DNA of 64,000 nt from CALDOK01 sp964481655 (GCA_964481655.1 CAYZVO010000018.1:1-64000), one strand, 5' to 3'; counted from the stretch's first letter, positions 1 through 8,713 are shown. Notes: generated by a model not told the origin, from the sequence alone. Program-made: numbers and translations.

Positions 1-1121
1 CTGTAGATGGCGAAGCTGGCCAGCCAATGGGCGCCGCCGTAGCCGCTGTCGTGCAGCTGGGCGAAGCCGGCGTCCATGTGGACGGCGGCCAGGCGCTCGT
101 AGCTCGTCCTCCACGGGTGGCCCGGGGGCAGGGCGGCGGCGATCTCGCGGTAGGCGCCCGCGCGCTGGAAGGCCAGGCCGATGAGGTGGCCGATGCGGGG
201 GTCCTCGGGATCGCGCACGTCGACAGGGGTGGCCAGGGGGGCGAAGCGGGGGTCGTCGGGTGCGGGCAGGAAGGCCTCGAGCCAGGGGACGTAGTCCGCG
301 GGCTCCAGGACCCGGCGCATCAGGGCGGCCTCGGTCAGGCAGGGGGAGATGAAGTCCTCGCCGCTGGGCTCGTAGGCGGTGGGGCAGTCGGTGTCGCCGC
401 CGTAGAAGCGCTTCGCCTGCTCGCGGATGATGGTCTCCGGCAGCACCGTGGGCATGGTGGCGGCGGCGTCCAGGGCGTGGATCATGGCGTAGGCGGTGTT
501 GGCGTGGGTGCCCGCCCGCACCGGCACGCTCAGGTTCATCAGGTACCTCGACAGCTCCACCGACAGGTGGCTGGCCAGGGGTTCGGTCGCGGCGGCCCAG
601 CGCTCGGCGTCCGGGTCGTCCCAGGTGTTCAGCTCGCCGTGCAAGCGCAGGTACCAGCCCCAGCCGTAGGGGCGCTCGAAGCCCTTGGCTCGCTCTTGCT
701 CGAAGAAGGCAAGCTCCCGGGCCATGAGCTCATCGTTCAGGTGGCGGTCCAGGGCCGCGCGCAGGGCTGGCGCCTCGGGCAGCTCGGGGTGGCTGCGCAG
801 CACCCGCACCATGGACCAGTGGCCGTGCACGGCGCTGTGCCAGTCGAAGCAGCCCGAGAACGCGGGGGTGGCCTCGGTGTGGGGCACGAAGTCCTCGGCA
901 CCGTCGTAGACGTGGCTGGGCTTGTTGGGCCAGGGTCGGTCCACGCAGTCGATGGACAGGGCGATCAGCTCCGACGCTCGGGCGGCGTCCAGGCCTGGCC
1001 ACGGCGGGGCGGGGTCGGCTTCCACCGGCGCGGCCTCTGGCTCGGAGGGTGGCGGGGCCGGGGCCTGGCGCGCCTCGGGGGCGCAGGCACACAGCAGCAT
1101 GGACAGCAGGAAGGCGCGCAT
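1..1121 (-). CDS. DUF2891 family lipoprotein (C-terminus off the window)
   Basis: The protein starts MRAFLLSMLLCAC, a short signal peptide with a plausible lipobox, then a Pro/Glu/Ala-rich spacer and the family signature: CVDRPWPNKPSHV near residue 60, then a GCFDWHSAVHGHWSMVRVLR block. The last visible residues, SGYGGAHWLASFAIY, match the family's C-terminal end, so only a few codons are probably missing after residue 373. DUF2891 has no firmly assigned activity. The conserved Trp/His/Asp motifs suggest an alpha/alpha-barrel hydrolase or lyase, but that is inference. It is divergent from the lysozyme gene and shares about 130 bp of upstream sequence with it. Confidence 0.85.
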   Translation of the reverse strand, partial: MRAFLLSMLLCACAPEARQAPAPPPSEPEAAPVEADPAPPWPGLDAARASELIALSIDCVDRPWPNKPSHVYDGAEDFVPHTEATPAFSGCFDWHSAVHGHWSMVRVLRSHPELPEAPALRAALDRHLNDELMARELAFFEQERAKGFERPYGWGWYLRLHGELNTWDDPDAERWAAATEPLASHLSVELSRYLMNLSVPVRAGTHANTAYAMIHALDAAATMPTVLPETIIREQAKRFYGGDTDCPTAYEPSGEDFISPCLTEAALMRRVLEPADYVPWLEAFLPAPDDPRFAPLATPVDVRDPEDPRIGHLIGLAFQRAGAYREIAAALPPGHPWRTSYERLAAVHMDAGFAQLHDSGYGGAHWLASFAIY

Positions 1122-1254
1122 GGTCACCCCGGGGCTGGTTTGGGTCGCGGCGTCGCTATCGAGCATAGATCGGACCCGGTCGGGACGGGCTCTGGACGCC
1201 CTCCGGGTCGGCACGGGTCTTGCGACCTGGGTCGGCATGTCGGAGGCTCGTCCC

Positions 1255-1944
1255 ATGCGTCGTGTGTTGCTGTTCCTGCTGCTCGGTGTCGCCCTGACGG
1301 CGGCGGCCCTGGTCCTGATCCCCGCCCTGCGCGATCGCTGGCGGCCCTGGGGGCCCAGCTGGGTCCAGGGCATCGACGTGTCACACCACCAGGGCGCCAT
1401 CGATTGGCCCACGGTGGCCGACGACGGGGTGCGCTTCGCGTGGATCAAGGCCACCGAAGGGGGCGACTGGGTGGACGCGCGCTTCGCCGAGAACTGGGCC
1501 GCCGCAGGCGAGGTGGGCATCCCGCGGGGCGCCTACCACTTCTTCACCTTCTGCCGACCCGGCGCCGACCAGGCCGCCAACTTCCTGGCCACGGTGCGGG
1601 TCACCGAGGGCGAGCTGCCGCCAGCGGTGGATCTCGAGTACGGGGGCAACTGCTCCGAGCGCCCCGACACCGCGAGCCTGGGGGTGGAGCTCGAGGTCTT
1701 CATGGACACGGTGGAGGCCGCCAGCGGCCGGCGCCCGGTCATCTACGCCACCGGCGAGCTGGTGCGGGACCACATCGCGCTGCTGGTGGGGGAGACCCTG
1801 TGGATCCGCGCCATCCACCACCCCATGGGCATGGAGGCGCCCCTGCCCGCGGCGGTGTGGCAGTACTCCAACATCGGGCGCGTGGACGGCATCGAGGGCC
1901 GGGTGGACCGCAACGCGTGCCGGGTGGGTGATTGTCCCTGGTAG
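1255..1944 (+). CDS. GH25-family lysozyme, membrane-anchored or secreted
   Basis: 229 aa. A single hydrophobic segment (residues 3-22) is followed by a glycoside hydrolase 25 domain. GIDVSHHQG begins near residue 39 and supplies the first catalytic Asp (D41). AVDLEYGG holds the D126/E128 pair near the middle. VWQYSNIG close to the end is the usual last strand of the barrel. GH25 enzymes cleave the beta-1,4 bond between N-acetylmuramic acid and N-acetylglucosamine in peptidoglycan. The ATG at 1255 was preferred because GGAGG lies eight bases upstream; an in-frame ATG at 1237 would add six residues. It is convergent with the next gene, with four bases between the stops. Confidence 0.88.
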   Translation: MRRVLLFLLLGVALTAAALVLIPALRDRWRPWGPSWVQGIDVSHHQGAIDWPTVADDGVRFAWIKATEGGDWVDARFAENWAAAGEVGIPRGAYHFFTFCRPGADQAANFLATVRVTEGELPPAVDLEYGGNCSERPDTASLGVELEVFMDTVEAASGRRPVIYATGELVRDHIALLVGETLWIRAIHHPMGMEAPLPAAVWQYSNIGRVDGIEGRVDRNACRVGDCPW

Positions 1945-1948
1945 CTGG

Positions 1949-3367
1949 CTACTCGACGCGCAGCTCGAGCAGGGAGAGGTAGGCGTAGGAGCCATCCTCG
2001 ATGGCTACATCGAGGTGCAGCTGGCCCCAGGCGTCGGGCGCCATCCCCGTCAGCTCCGCGATGGTGTCGTCGTTGCTGGTCCCCGTGCCCGCCCCGGCGC
2101 CAGAGGTCTGCAGGCTCGCGTTCGCGTCGTGGTTGACGGTGTAGCGGGTGACCCGGCGCTCGTCGTTGTCCCGCGTCCCGAACAGGCGCAGGCTGTAGCG
2201 AGCGTCGGGATCGAGGCCCCGGAGGAACAGGGCCCCCGGCAGATCCTCATCGTCGGCGTAGACGAAGTCGCCGGTGGCGCTGCCCACGGCCAGATCGCCG
2301 AGCAGCTCGGGGTCGGGCCAGCTCAGGCCGCCGTGGCTGCGGCCGTTGAGCCCGAAGCCGCCGGCGATCACCAGATCGATCCCGGTGCCGGCGCCGGTCA
2401 CGTCCACCAGATCGTGCAGGTGTTCCCCGGGCAGGATCGCCTCACCCCCCTCGCTGGCGTGCCAGTTGTTCCAGTGCTGGCCCAGCCAGTCGGGGCTGGG
2501 GGTCAGCTCGCCGTCGTCGTTGTTGGAGGGACCCAGGTCCACCAGCACCCGGGTGCCGCTGGCCAGGTCCCGGAAGGGCTCGGGGTTGCGGGTGGAGGTC
2601 ACCGCGTCCACCGCAGGCTCGATCTGCGAGGCCCACAGGGCGTAGCCGGACTCGGACAGGTGTAGCTGGTCGTCGACGAACAGGGCGCTGTCGGGGGGCT
2701 CGCCGGTGGCCAGGAAGGCGGCGGGGACGTCGATGTAGTGGACCTGGGAATCCTCCTCGGCGATGGCCTGCACCGCGGCGTTGACCGCGGCGGCGTCCTC
2801 CCAGCCGTCCCAGCGGGCGGGGGTGGGGGTGATGCCGACGAAGAGCAGGTCGGTGTCGCGGCCCAGGTCCTCGCCCACCCGCTGGCGCAGGCAGCGGAAG
2901 CGCTCCACCACCACGGCGGGGTCCACCCCGACGGCCACGTCGTTGGTGCCGGCGAAGATCAGCACCGCCCGGGGCTCGTGGCGGGTGATCAGGTCAGCGG
3001 CCCGCTGGGCCAGCTCGGCCAGCTGGGCGCCGCCGAAGCCCCGCTGCAAGGGAGCGGCGCCCCGGAAGGTCCAGGAGAAGCCCTCCCAGCGGCGCACGGA
3101 CGACGAGCCTGCGAAGACCAGGGGCTCGGGGGGCCAGGCCCCGGCGTCGTCCTGGGCGGTCCAGCGGTCGATGACCTCGTCGTAGACGCCGACGAAAGCG
3201 TCGGCCTCGGCGCAGTGGTCGCCCCAATCGACGCCGGTCTCCGGCTCGCTGTCGTCCGTCCAGGGCTCGCTGTCGGCCTGGCTGTCGGGGGGCGGCGGAC
3301 CCTTGCCCGTGTCCTGGGCCTTCGGACAGCCGAGCAGCAGGGCGAGCAGGGGGAGGATGCGGCGCAT
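1949..3367 (-). CDS. SGNH/GDSL-hydrolase lipoprotein with C-terminal beta domain
   Basis: 472 aa. MRRILPLLALLLGC is a clear lipoprotein signal, followed by an acidic spacer (about residues 15-45) of the kind seen across this window. The SGNH domain covers roughly residues 55-250. FAGSSS carries the nucleophile Ser, RGFGG is block II, FAGTNDV is block III with the oxyanion Asn, and DDQLHLSESGY gives the Asp-x-x-His pair. Such enzymes are usually carbohydrate or lipid esterases. The remaining 220 residues look like a beta-sandwich (FLRGLDPDARYSLRLFG, TRYTVNHD) that may bind sugar. The substrate cannot be told from sequence. It probably sits on the outer surface of the envelope. Confidence 0.82.
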   Translation of the reverse strand: MRRILPLLALLLGCPKAQDTGKGPPPPDSQADSEPWTDDSEPETGVDWGDHCAEADAFVGVYDEVIDRWTAQDDAGAWPPEPLVFAGSSSVRRWEGFSWTFRGAAPLQRGFGGAQLAELAQRAADLITRHEPRAVLIFAGTNDVAVGVDPAVVVERFRCLRQRVGEDLGRDTDLLFVGITPTPARWDGWEDAAAVNAAVQAIAEEDSQVHYIDVPAAFLATGEPPDSALFVDDQLHLSESGYALWASQIEPAVDAVTSTRNPEPFRDLASGTRVLVDLGPSNNDDGELTPSPDWLGQHWNNWHASEGGEAILPGEHLHDLVDVTGAGTGIDLVIAGGFGLNGRSHGGLSWPDPELLGDLAVGSATGDFVYADDEDLPGALFLRGLDPDARYSLRLFGTRDNDERRVTRYTVNHDANASLQTSGAGAGTGTSNDDTIAELTGMAPDAWGQLHLDVAIEDGSYAYLSLLELRVE

Positions 3368-3400
3368 GGGGACCTCGGCGGCCGAGGATAGCCCGCGCCT

Positions 3401-4762
3401 CTACAGCCCGCCGCCCCAGGCGATGTGGATGGTCCCGGCTGTCTGGTCGTCTCCGGTGGCCGCGATGGCCAGGTCGTCCCGCCCGTCACCGTCGAAGTCT
3501 CCGGCGGCCATGATGCGCCCGAAGTCGTCGTCCACCCAGCAGTGATCCGCGTCGCAGCGGGGCTCCTGGGCTCCCACGAGCGTCACCTCGGCGTCGGTCT
3601 CGGAGAGCCCGTCCCCCTCGATGGGGCCGCGGAACACGGACACCCAGCCCCCGGCACTGGACCAGGCCAGGTCGTCCTGCCCGTCGCCGTCGAAGTCGGC
3701 CAGCAGCGCGGTGTCGCGCTCCCGCGCGGGGAGGGGGGATGCGATGCTGGTGGATCGGTCGCGGTCGTGGCTGACGACCAGCTTGCGGGTGCCGTCCTCC
3801 TGGCCCACCACCACGAGGTCTTCGAGACCGTCGCCGTCGATGTCGCCGTCTACGACGATGGCGAAGGTCCCGGTCGGGTCTCCCCGGGTCTGGCGGCGGT
3901 CGCAGGGGTCGCCTTCGTTGCCCAGCACCCAGGTGCGGGTCCAGCCGTCGTCCTCCCAGCCGATGCCGTAGTGGGAGCGGATCGCCACATCCAGGCCCTC
4001 ACCGAAGACGTCTCCGGCCTCGACGAACGCGGACACGCCGTCTTGGTAGAAGTAGTAGTCGTTGATGAAGCGGCAGCCGAGCTGGTGTGGGTGGGATGCG
4101 CCCTCGAGGGGACCGAACAGGATCCCGCCGCTGGTGCACAAGTCGGGCTGGCCGTCGCCGTCCGCGTCGCAGGGGGCGTGGTCCCAGACCTTGGGCTGGG
4201 GGTCGAACAGGGCCACGGCGTCCTCGCGGCTCACCTCGCCGGCGAAGGGCCCGCTCCAGAGCAGGAAGACGGGGCTGTCGTCGTCGTAGACCTCGTCGTC
4301 GTCCTCCCAGCGGTCGGCCAGCAGCAGGATGTCCTGGCTGCCGTCGCCGTTCAGATCACCGGGGAAGGCCATGTCACGCTGCAGCCGGTAGGCGCCGTAG
4401 GACAGCGCCTCGCTCGAGGCCGTGAACCTGGCGGTCGCCAGCTCGGCCAGCACGCCACCGTCGGCGGGCACGCTCAGCAGCCAGGCGGTGGTGCAGCCGC
4501 CGTCGGGGCAGGTCGCGGCGTCGTTCCAGCTGGCCACCAGCAGCTCGTCGACGCCGTCACCGTCGAGATCGCCGGCGGAGAGGCCGAGGCCTGTGCGCAT
4601 CCCCATCTCGCCCTCGAGCACCGGGCCCTCGACGGGGGTCCAGCCGCTGCTGGAGCCTGGGTCGCTGTCGGCCGGTTCGGTGCCGCATTGGCACCCGGCG
4701 ACGGCGAGCAGCCAGGCGTAAGGGAGCACTGCACGTGCTCCCGCGGAGAGCGCCCACCTCAT
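3401..4762 (-). CDS. FG-GAP/VCBS seven-blade propeller lipoprotein
   Basis: 453 aa. The signal ends in LLAVAGC and is followed by an acidic spacer. I count six good Ca-binding blade motifs of the D-x-D-G-D-G type (DLDGDGVDELL, DLNGDGSQDIL, DADGDGQPDLC, DIDGDGLEDLV, DFDGDGQDDLA, DFDGDGRDDLA). A degenerate one (GDVFGEGLDVAI) between the third and fourth lacks the Asp ligands; together they make a seven-blade propeller. Many Cys residues suggest disulfides. The start ATG at 4762 overlaps the TGA of the upstream propeller gene (ATGA), so the two are almost certainly translated together. Likely a surface adhesion or scaffold protein; no enzymatic motif is visible. Confidence 0.82.
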   Translation of the reverse strand: MRWALSAGARAVLPYAWLLAVAGCQCGTEPADSDPGSSSGWTPVEGPVLEGEMGMRTGLGLSAGDLDGDGVDELLVASWNDAATCPDGGCTTAWLLSVPADGGVLAELATARFTASSEALSYGAYRLQRDMAFPGDLNGDGSQDILLLADRWEDDDEVYDDDSPVFLLWSGPFAGEVSREDAVALFDPQPKVWDHAPCDADGDGQPDLCTSGGILFGPLEGASHPHQLGCRFINDYYFYQDGVSAFVEAGDVFGEGLDVAIRSHYGIGWEDDGWTRTWVLGNEGDPCDRRQTRGDPTGTFAIVVDGDIDGDGLEDLVVVGQEDGTRKLVVSHDRDRSTSIASPLPARERDTALLADFDGDGQDDLAWSSAGGWVSVFRGPIEGDGLSETDAEVTLVGAQEPRCDADHCWVDDDFGRIMAAGDFDGDGRDDLAIAATGDDQTAGTIHIAWGGGL

Positions 4763-5928
4763 CGTGCACCCCCCAGCCAGCTCCCGCCGAACCAGAGCCA
4801 CAGCTCGTCGTCACCGGTGGTGGCCACCAGGTCGCGGTACCCGTCGCCGTTCACATCCCCGGCCACCGCGAGCTCGTAGCCCAGGCGGCTGCCCGGACCG
4901 CCGGGCAGCACCGCGACACCGTGGCTACCCAGCTCCCCGGTCCCCCCGCGGAAGACCTGCACCTGGCCCTTGCCCCCGGTGGGCCCGATGGCGCCGACCA
5001 CCAGCTCGGCGTAGCCGTCGGTGTCGAGGTCCCCCATGGCCACGGAGGTCCCGAAGGCGGTGGCGCTGCCGTACACGGTGTCGGACAGGCCGTAGCGCAG
5101 GCCGGTGCTGCGGAAGCGGTGCGCCCGCGTCAGGTCATGCTCGGCGGCGACCAGCTCCGGGGTGCCGTCACCGTCTGTGTCTGCACCGCAGGTGACCGCA
5201 AACTCGCCGACGTTGGTGTCGCCGGTGTTCAGGTTGGTGGTCGTTCGGGAGTCGGAGAGCCCCTCGTCGGTCCCCGAGAAGAGCCTGGCCATGGGTTCGA
5301 CCACGACCAGGACATCGTCCCGCCCGTCACTGTTCACGTCGCCGGCGGCCAGCAATGTGTCCGGCGGATCCTCGTCGCTCGTCACCTCGGCGGCCCACAC
5401 CGGCCCCTTCGCGCTCCCCAGGTACACCCACAGCACCCCCTCGGACCCGGTGGTCACCAGGTCGTCGTAGCCGTCGCCGTTCAGGTCCCCTGGGATGACC
5501 GCCAGCTCCCCCGGCGGCCCGCCTCCGTGGTCCAGGCTCCAGGGGCTGTCCAGGTCCACACCGTCCCGCCCTCCCGGGAAGGCCTGGGGTTCGCCGGTCT
5601 CGATGTGGAGCACCACGTCGTCGTAGCCGTCTCCGTTCAGGTCGCCGCCAGCCGCCGGGAGCCCGGAGTGGGTGCCCAGCAGCTGACTCTGGACGAGCCC
5701 CTTGGCGGAGCCGTGCAGGATCATCGAGTGGGCGGTGCTCTTGGCCAGTACATCGGCGTACCCGTCGCTGTTGATGTCACCAGCGTCGAGCAGGACCCGA
5801 TCGCCGTAGGCGGCGGCGGGCAGGTCGATGGTCTGGTCGGGCTCCTTTCGCTCCGTGAGCTCGAGGGCCTGGGCCTCGACCGCGATCCCCGCCAGCACGA
5901 TGACAGCTGCAGTTGCAAGCGCGCGCAT
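4759..5928 (-). CDS. FG-GAP seven-blade propeller, secreted
   Basis: 389 aa. The signal peptide MRALATAAVIVLAGIAVEAQA has no lipobox Cys, so the protein is probably released to the periplasm or exported. Seven regularly spaced repeats follow: DINSDGYADVL, DLNGDGYDDVV, DLNGDGYDDLV, DVNSDGRDDVL, DTDGDGTPELV, DLDTDGYAELV and DVNGDGYRDLV. They match the Ca-binding loops of an integrin-alpha-like seven-blade propeller. The start is supported by a strong GGAGGAGA site just upstream (about 5931-5938). It is the first gene of a two-gene unit with the propeller lipoprotein, and a head-to-head neighbour of the secreted protein at 5989. Confidence 0.83.
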   Translation of the reverse strand: MRALATAAVIVLAGIAVEAQALELTERKEPDQTIDLPAAAYGDRVLLDAGDINSDGYADVLAKSTAHSMILHGSAKGLVQSQLLGTHSGLPAAGGDLNGDGYDDVVLHIETGEPQAFPGGRDGVDLDSPWSLDHGGGPPGELAVIPGDLNGDGYDDLVTTGSEGVLWVYLGSAKGPVWAAEVTSDEDPPDTLLAAGDVNSDGRDDVLVVVEPMARLFSGTDEGLSDSRTTTNLNTGDTNVGEFAVTCGADTDGDGTPELVAAEHDLTRAHRFRSTGLRYGLSDTVYGSATAFGTSVAMGDLDTDGYAELVVGAIGPTGGKGQVQVFRGGTGELGSHGVAVLPGGPGSRLGYELAVAGDVNGDGYRDLVATTGDDELWLWFGGSWLGGAR

Positions 5929-5988
5929 GGTTCTCCTCCCAGCGCCGGCAGGGTAGCATGGGGGCCCCCCACCCGCGCTGGAGACTCC

Positions 5989-6471
5989 ATGCTCTCGACC
6001 GTCGCTCTCGCCCTGCTGCTCGCCGGCCCTGTCCACGCTGATCCCGCGGCGGAGCCGGTGCCCGAGGCTGCTCCCGATCCGATGGTCGACAAGGCCTTCC
6101 TGCTGGTGGCCGCCAGCAAGGACTGGGACACGGCCCGCTCCACGGCCAGCCAGGCCGCCCAGGCCCTGGCGCTCGAGATCAAGGTCGAGGTGGAGCCCCA
6201 CCCCACCGAGGGGCTGAGCTTCGACGCGAAGACCTGCGAGGAGAGCGGCTTCGAGCACCCCTGCTATGTGGCCCGGGGCCGCTACGACGACGGGCAGTAC
6301 GTCAGCGTGGAGTGGTCCACGGCCTACGAGGGCTTCACGCCTGGGCTGTACATCGTGGTGGTGGCGTCGGGGTCCAAGGACGAGGTGAAGGCCCAGCTCG
6401 AGGCCGCCCGCGAGGTGTACGGCGACGCCTACATCAAGACCGCGAAGGTCTACATGGGGTGCATGCACTGA
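5989..6471 (+). CDS. Secreted hypothetical protein, weakly SPOR-like
   Basis: 160 aa with a cleavable signal (MLSTVALALLLAGPVHA). I do not recognise a named family. Two segments resemble each other: AFLLVAASKDWDTARSTASQ near residue 35 and LYIVVVASGSKDEVKAQLEA near residue 118. Both have a beta-strand then helix pattern, like the two halves of SPOR-type domains, and the second ends in GDAYIK. Three Cys residues (CEESGFEHPC and the terminal GCMH) could form disulfides. A SPOR role (peptidoglycan binding) is only a guess. A strong hairpin follows the stop. Confidence 0.65.
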   Translation: MLSTVALALLLAGPVHADPAAEPVPEAAPDPMVDKAFLLVAASKDWDTARSTASQAAQALALEIKVEVEPHPTEGLSFDAKTCEESGFEHPCYVARGRYDDGQYVSVEWSTAYEGFTPGLYIVVVASGSKDEVKAQLEAAREVYGDAYIKTAKVYMGCMH

Positions 6472-6474
6472 CCC

Positions 6475-6516
6475 CCCTCACCCCCGACCCCACTCCCCCG
6501 AGGGGAGTGGGGAGGA
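6475..6516. repeat. REP-like palindromic repeat acting as bidirectional terminator (copy 1)
   Basis: A perfect 11-bp stem (6488-6498 with 6502-6512, CCCCACTCCCC/GGGGAGTGGGG) encloses a three-base loop, CGA. It lies between two convergent genes with stops at 6471 and 6526, so it probably ends transcription from both sides, although there is no T-tract. The sequence CCCCCGACCCC-CTCCCCC-GAGGGGAG-GGGG recurs on the opposite strand inside the FecR gene at 32449-32484, which marks it as a dispersed repeat rather than a chance hairpin. Confidence 0.75.
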
Positions 6517-6525
6517 ATGGGGTGG

Positions 6526-7134
6526 TCACAGCGCCGCCACGATCCTCGCCAGTGCCGCCTTCCAGTGGGCGCGCATGGCCTCGCGGGCCTCGGCGCTGGG
6601 GAGCTTCTCCTGGTGGAAGCGCAGGGCGCAGCGATCGCCCTTGGGCTCGACGGTGAGCTGCAGGATGCTGGAATCGTTGGCCTCGGCGGGCCGCCAGGCG
6701 ACGCGCAGGCGCTTGCACGGGTGCAGGCTGCGCAGCTCGATCACCGCGCCGTCGGTGGCCTCGACCCGCTCGCCCTTGGCGCTGGGCAGGCCCTCGAACG
6801 GCCCCAGCCACAAGGCCAGGCCCGTGGGCGCCATGATCGTCTCCCACACCTGTTCGGCGGCAGCCGGCAGGGTCTTGGAGACCCCGATCTGGAAGCCCGC
6901 CCCGCAGACCTCGCCCACCACACGGCGCCCGATGAGCCGCTCGTAGCCGCCGGTGACCTGCTGCCTCCACCAGCCGCTGTCGATCAGCCCCTCGTCGCGC
7001 AGCAGGCGCACGATGGCCGGATGCTCGAGCTCGCGGGCGCCCCGGGCGTCCAGCTCGGCGGTCCAGGCGGCCCAGTCGCGGCCGGTGGCCTCGCGCACGG
7101 CGTCGTCGGAGCAGGGAGGGGCGGGTGTGGGCAT
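6526..7134 (-). CDS. AHSA1/START-like (SRPBCC) domain protein
   Basis: 202 aa. The first 75 residues form a helical segment (DWAAWTAELDARG, HPAIVRLLRDEGL, WWRQQVTGGYERLIG) typical of the small domain that precedes some AHSA1-type proteins. The rest looks like an SRPBCC fold: VSKTLPAAAEQVWETIMAPTG is the first strand/helix, then LWLGPFEGLP, and it ends with the long C-terminal helix AMRAHWKAALARIVA. These domains bind hydrophobic ligands, or Hsp90 in eukaryotes; the ligand is unknown here. The ATG overlaps the TGA of the membrane-protein gene upstream (TGATG), making it the last gene of the iolD-iolE operon. Confidence 0.75.
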   Translation of the reverse strand: MPTPAPPCSDDAVREATGRDWAAWTAELDARGARELEHPAIVRLLRDEGLIDSGWWRQQVTGGYERLIGRRVVGEVCGAGFQIGVSKTLPAAAEQVWETIMAPTGLALWLGPFEGLPSAKGERVEATDGAVIELRSLHPCKRLRVAWRPAEANDSSILQLTVEPKGDRCALRFHQEKLPSAEAREAMRAHWKAALARIVAAL

Positions 7135-7763
7135 CAGGGTCTCTGGTGGAACCAGGCGTAGGCCAGCAAGGTGAGCATCCAGCATGCGCTCCCGAGGGCC
7201 GAGAGGAACAGGGCGGTGCCGTCGGGCTGTGAGGCAGCCACCAACGGGAGCGCGAAGCCGGCCGCGGCGCTGGCCACCAACCCCACGCCCAGCACGGCAC
7301 CCCGACGGAAGCTGCGTCGCCAGCGCTGGGGGTGGGGGCCGTGGCCCAGCAGCCGGTAGGGATCGGCCGCCAGCGCGGCGGTCAGGACGATGAACACCCC
7401 GGGAACCACCAGCAGCAGGCCCACGAAGCTTGCGACCGCGAACACGGCGTAGGCGATCAGCAGCCGGATCGCGGCCACCGCCGGCCGCACGCCGCCATCG
7501 GGTCTCAGGGCCAGCGCGGCCAGCAGGAGCACCGCGGACTCCAGCAGGATCTCCGCAGGAAGGGCCAGGACGTCGCCGACGAGGACGGCTACGAGCTCCG
7601 CCTGCGCGGGGTCGAGGGTGGTCCCGTGGTCATGGGCGGGCACGTAGGACTGGGCGGCCTGGACCAGGGCTCGCTGGATCACGGCGCTGGCCACCGAGGC
7701 CAGCAGCACCAGGCCCGCCACCGATGTCAGGGGCGGCCGCCAGCGGGACCCGGCGGCGTTCAC
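7134..7763 (-). CDS. Integral membrane protein in the iolDE operon
   Basis: 209 aa with about five hydrophobic segments (near residues 12-32, 52-68, 70-88, 95-130 and 155-205) and short charged loops such as PQRWRRSFRRG. No family is recognised; the layout resembles small multi-pass proteins of the DUF975/YciC type, but no diagnostic motif is visible. It starts with GTG, and that GTG overlaps the TGA of iolE (GTGA), while its own TGA overlaps the next gene. The tight coupling makes a role connected to the inositol operon possible but unproven. Confidence 0.65.
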   Translation of the reverse strand: MNAAGSRWRPPLTSVAGLVLLASVASAVIQRALVQAAQSYVPAHDHGTTLDPAQAELVAVLVGDVLALPAEILLESAVLLLAALALRPDGGVRPAVAAIRLLIAYAVFAVASFVGLLLVVPGVFIVLTAALAADPYRLLGHGPHPQRWRRSFRRGAVLGVGLVASAAAGFALPLVAASQPDGTALFLSALGSACWMLTLLAYAWFHQRP

Positions 7764-8713
7764 AACGCCAGCGTCCGCAGGTAGGCCCGGTTGCGGCGGG
7801 CGGACTCGAAGGGGGAGCCCATGCCGGGGAGCACGTCCTGTTCCACGATGATCCAGCCGCCGAAGCCCTCACCCCTCAGCCAGCCTGTGATGCGCTCGAA
7901 GTCCACCGCACCCTGTCCCAGCTCGCAGAACACGCCCTGGCGCACGGCCTCGAAGTAGTCCCAGCCCTCGGCGGCGGCCCGGCGGCCCACGTCGGCGTCG
8001 AAGTCCTTGTAGTGGATGTGCCAGCAGCGATCGCCGTGCTGCTCCAGTGCGTGCATCGGGTCACCGCCACCGAATGCGTAGTGGCCCATGTCCAGGCACA
8101 GCCCCAGCAGCTCGGGGCTGGTGAGCTTCATCAGGGCGGCGACCTCGGTGGGGGTCTCCACGAAGCCGGCGCAGTGGTGGTGGAACACGGTGCGCAGGTC
8201 GGTCTGCTCGCAGACGGCCTTGGCCACGGCCTCGGCGCCGCGGGCGAAGACTCTCCACTGGGCGTCGGAGAGGCCGTGCTCGGGCCGGACGCGGCCGGCG
8301 TTGGCCACCCGCTCGGGCACCGAGCCGTTGTCGTCGGCCAACACGATGAAGGCCTCGTCGTTCACGGCGGCCAGCAGGCGGGCGGCCTTCAGGGCCTCCT
8401 GGATCCCCGCGGCGTGGGCCCTCTCGTTCGCCAGGGCCACGGGCACGAAGGCGCCCACCAGCTCCAGGTTGTGCAGGCCCAGCAAGGCGCGCAGGTCGGC
8501 GGGCTCGGTGGGCATGAAGCCCCAGTCGCCAAGCTCCGTGCCCTCGAAGCCCGCGCTGTCCATCTCCCACAGGACCTGGTCGGCGCCCGCGGCTTCCCCG
8601 TCGAGATCGAACTCGAGCACACCCCAGGAGCAGGGGGCGTTGCCCACGCGGACGCGCTGCCCGCGGCGTCGCACGGGGGGCTTGCGGCAGCAGCAGGGGG
8701 GTTGGGTACTCAT
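7760..8713 (-). CDS. iolE: 2-keto-myo-inositol dehydratase (inosose dehydratase)
   Basis: 317 aa, a xylose-isomerase-type TIM barrel. It removes water from scyllo-inosose to give the trihydroxycyclohexane-dione that IolD hydrolyses. The family pattern is clear: GNAPCSWGVLEFD near residue 23, FEGTELGDWGFMP, TVFHHHCAGFVET (metal-ligand region), LGLCLDMGHYAFGGGDP, WHIHYKDFD and WIIVEQDVLPG near the C-terminus. The N-terminus carries an unusual Cys/Arg-rich leader (PPCCCRKPPVRRRG) before the conserved start. A GTG just before GNAPCSWG could be an alternative start. The ATG at 8713 is favoured because it overlaps the iolD stop (ATGA). Confidence 0.9.
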   Translation of the reverse strand: MSTQPPCCCRKPPVRRRGQRVRVGNAPCSWGVLEFDLDGEAAGADQVLWEMDSAGFEGTELGDWGFMPTEPADLRALLGLHNLELVGAFVPVALANERAHAAGIQEALKAARLLAAVNDEAFIVLADDNGSVPERVANAGRVRPEHGLSDAQWRVFARGAEAVAKAVCEQTDLRTVFHHHCAGFVETPTEVAALMKLTSPELLGLCLDMGHYAFGGGDPMHALEQHGDRCWHIHYKDFDADVGRRAAAEGWDYFEAVRQGVFCELGQGAVDFERITGWLRGEGFGGWIIVEQDVLPGMGSPFESARRNRAYLRTLAL

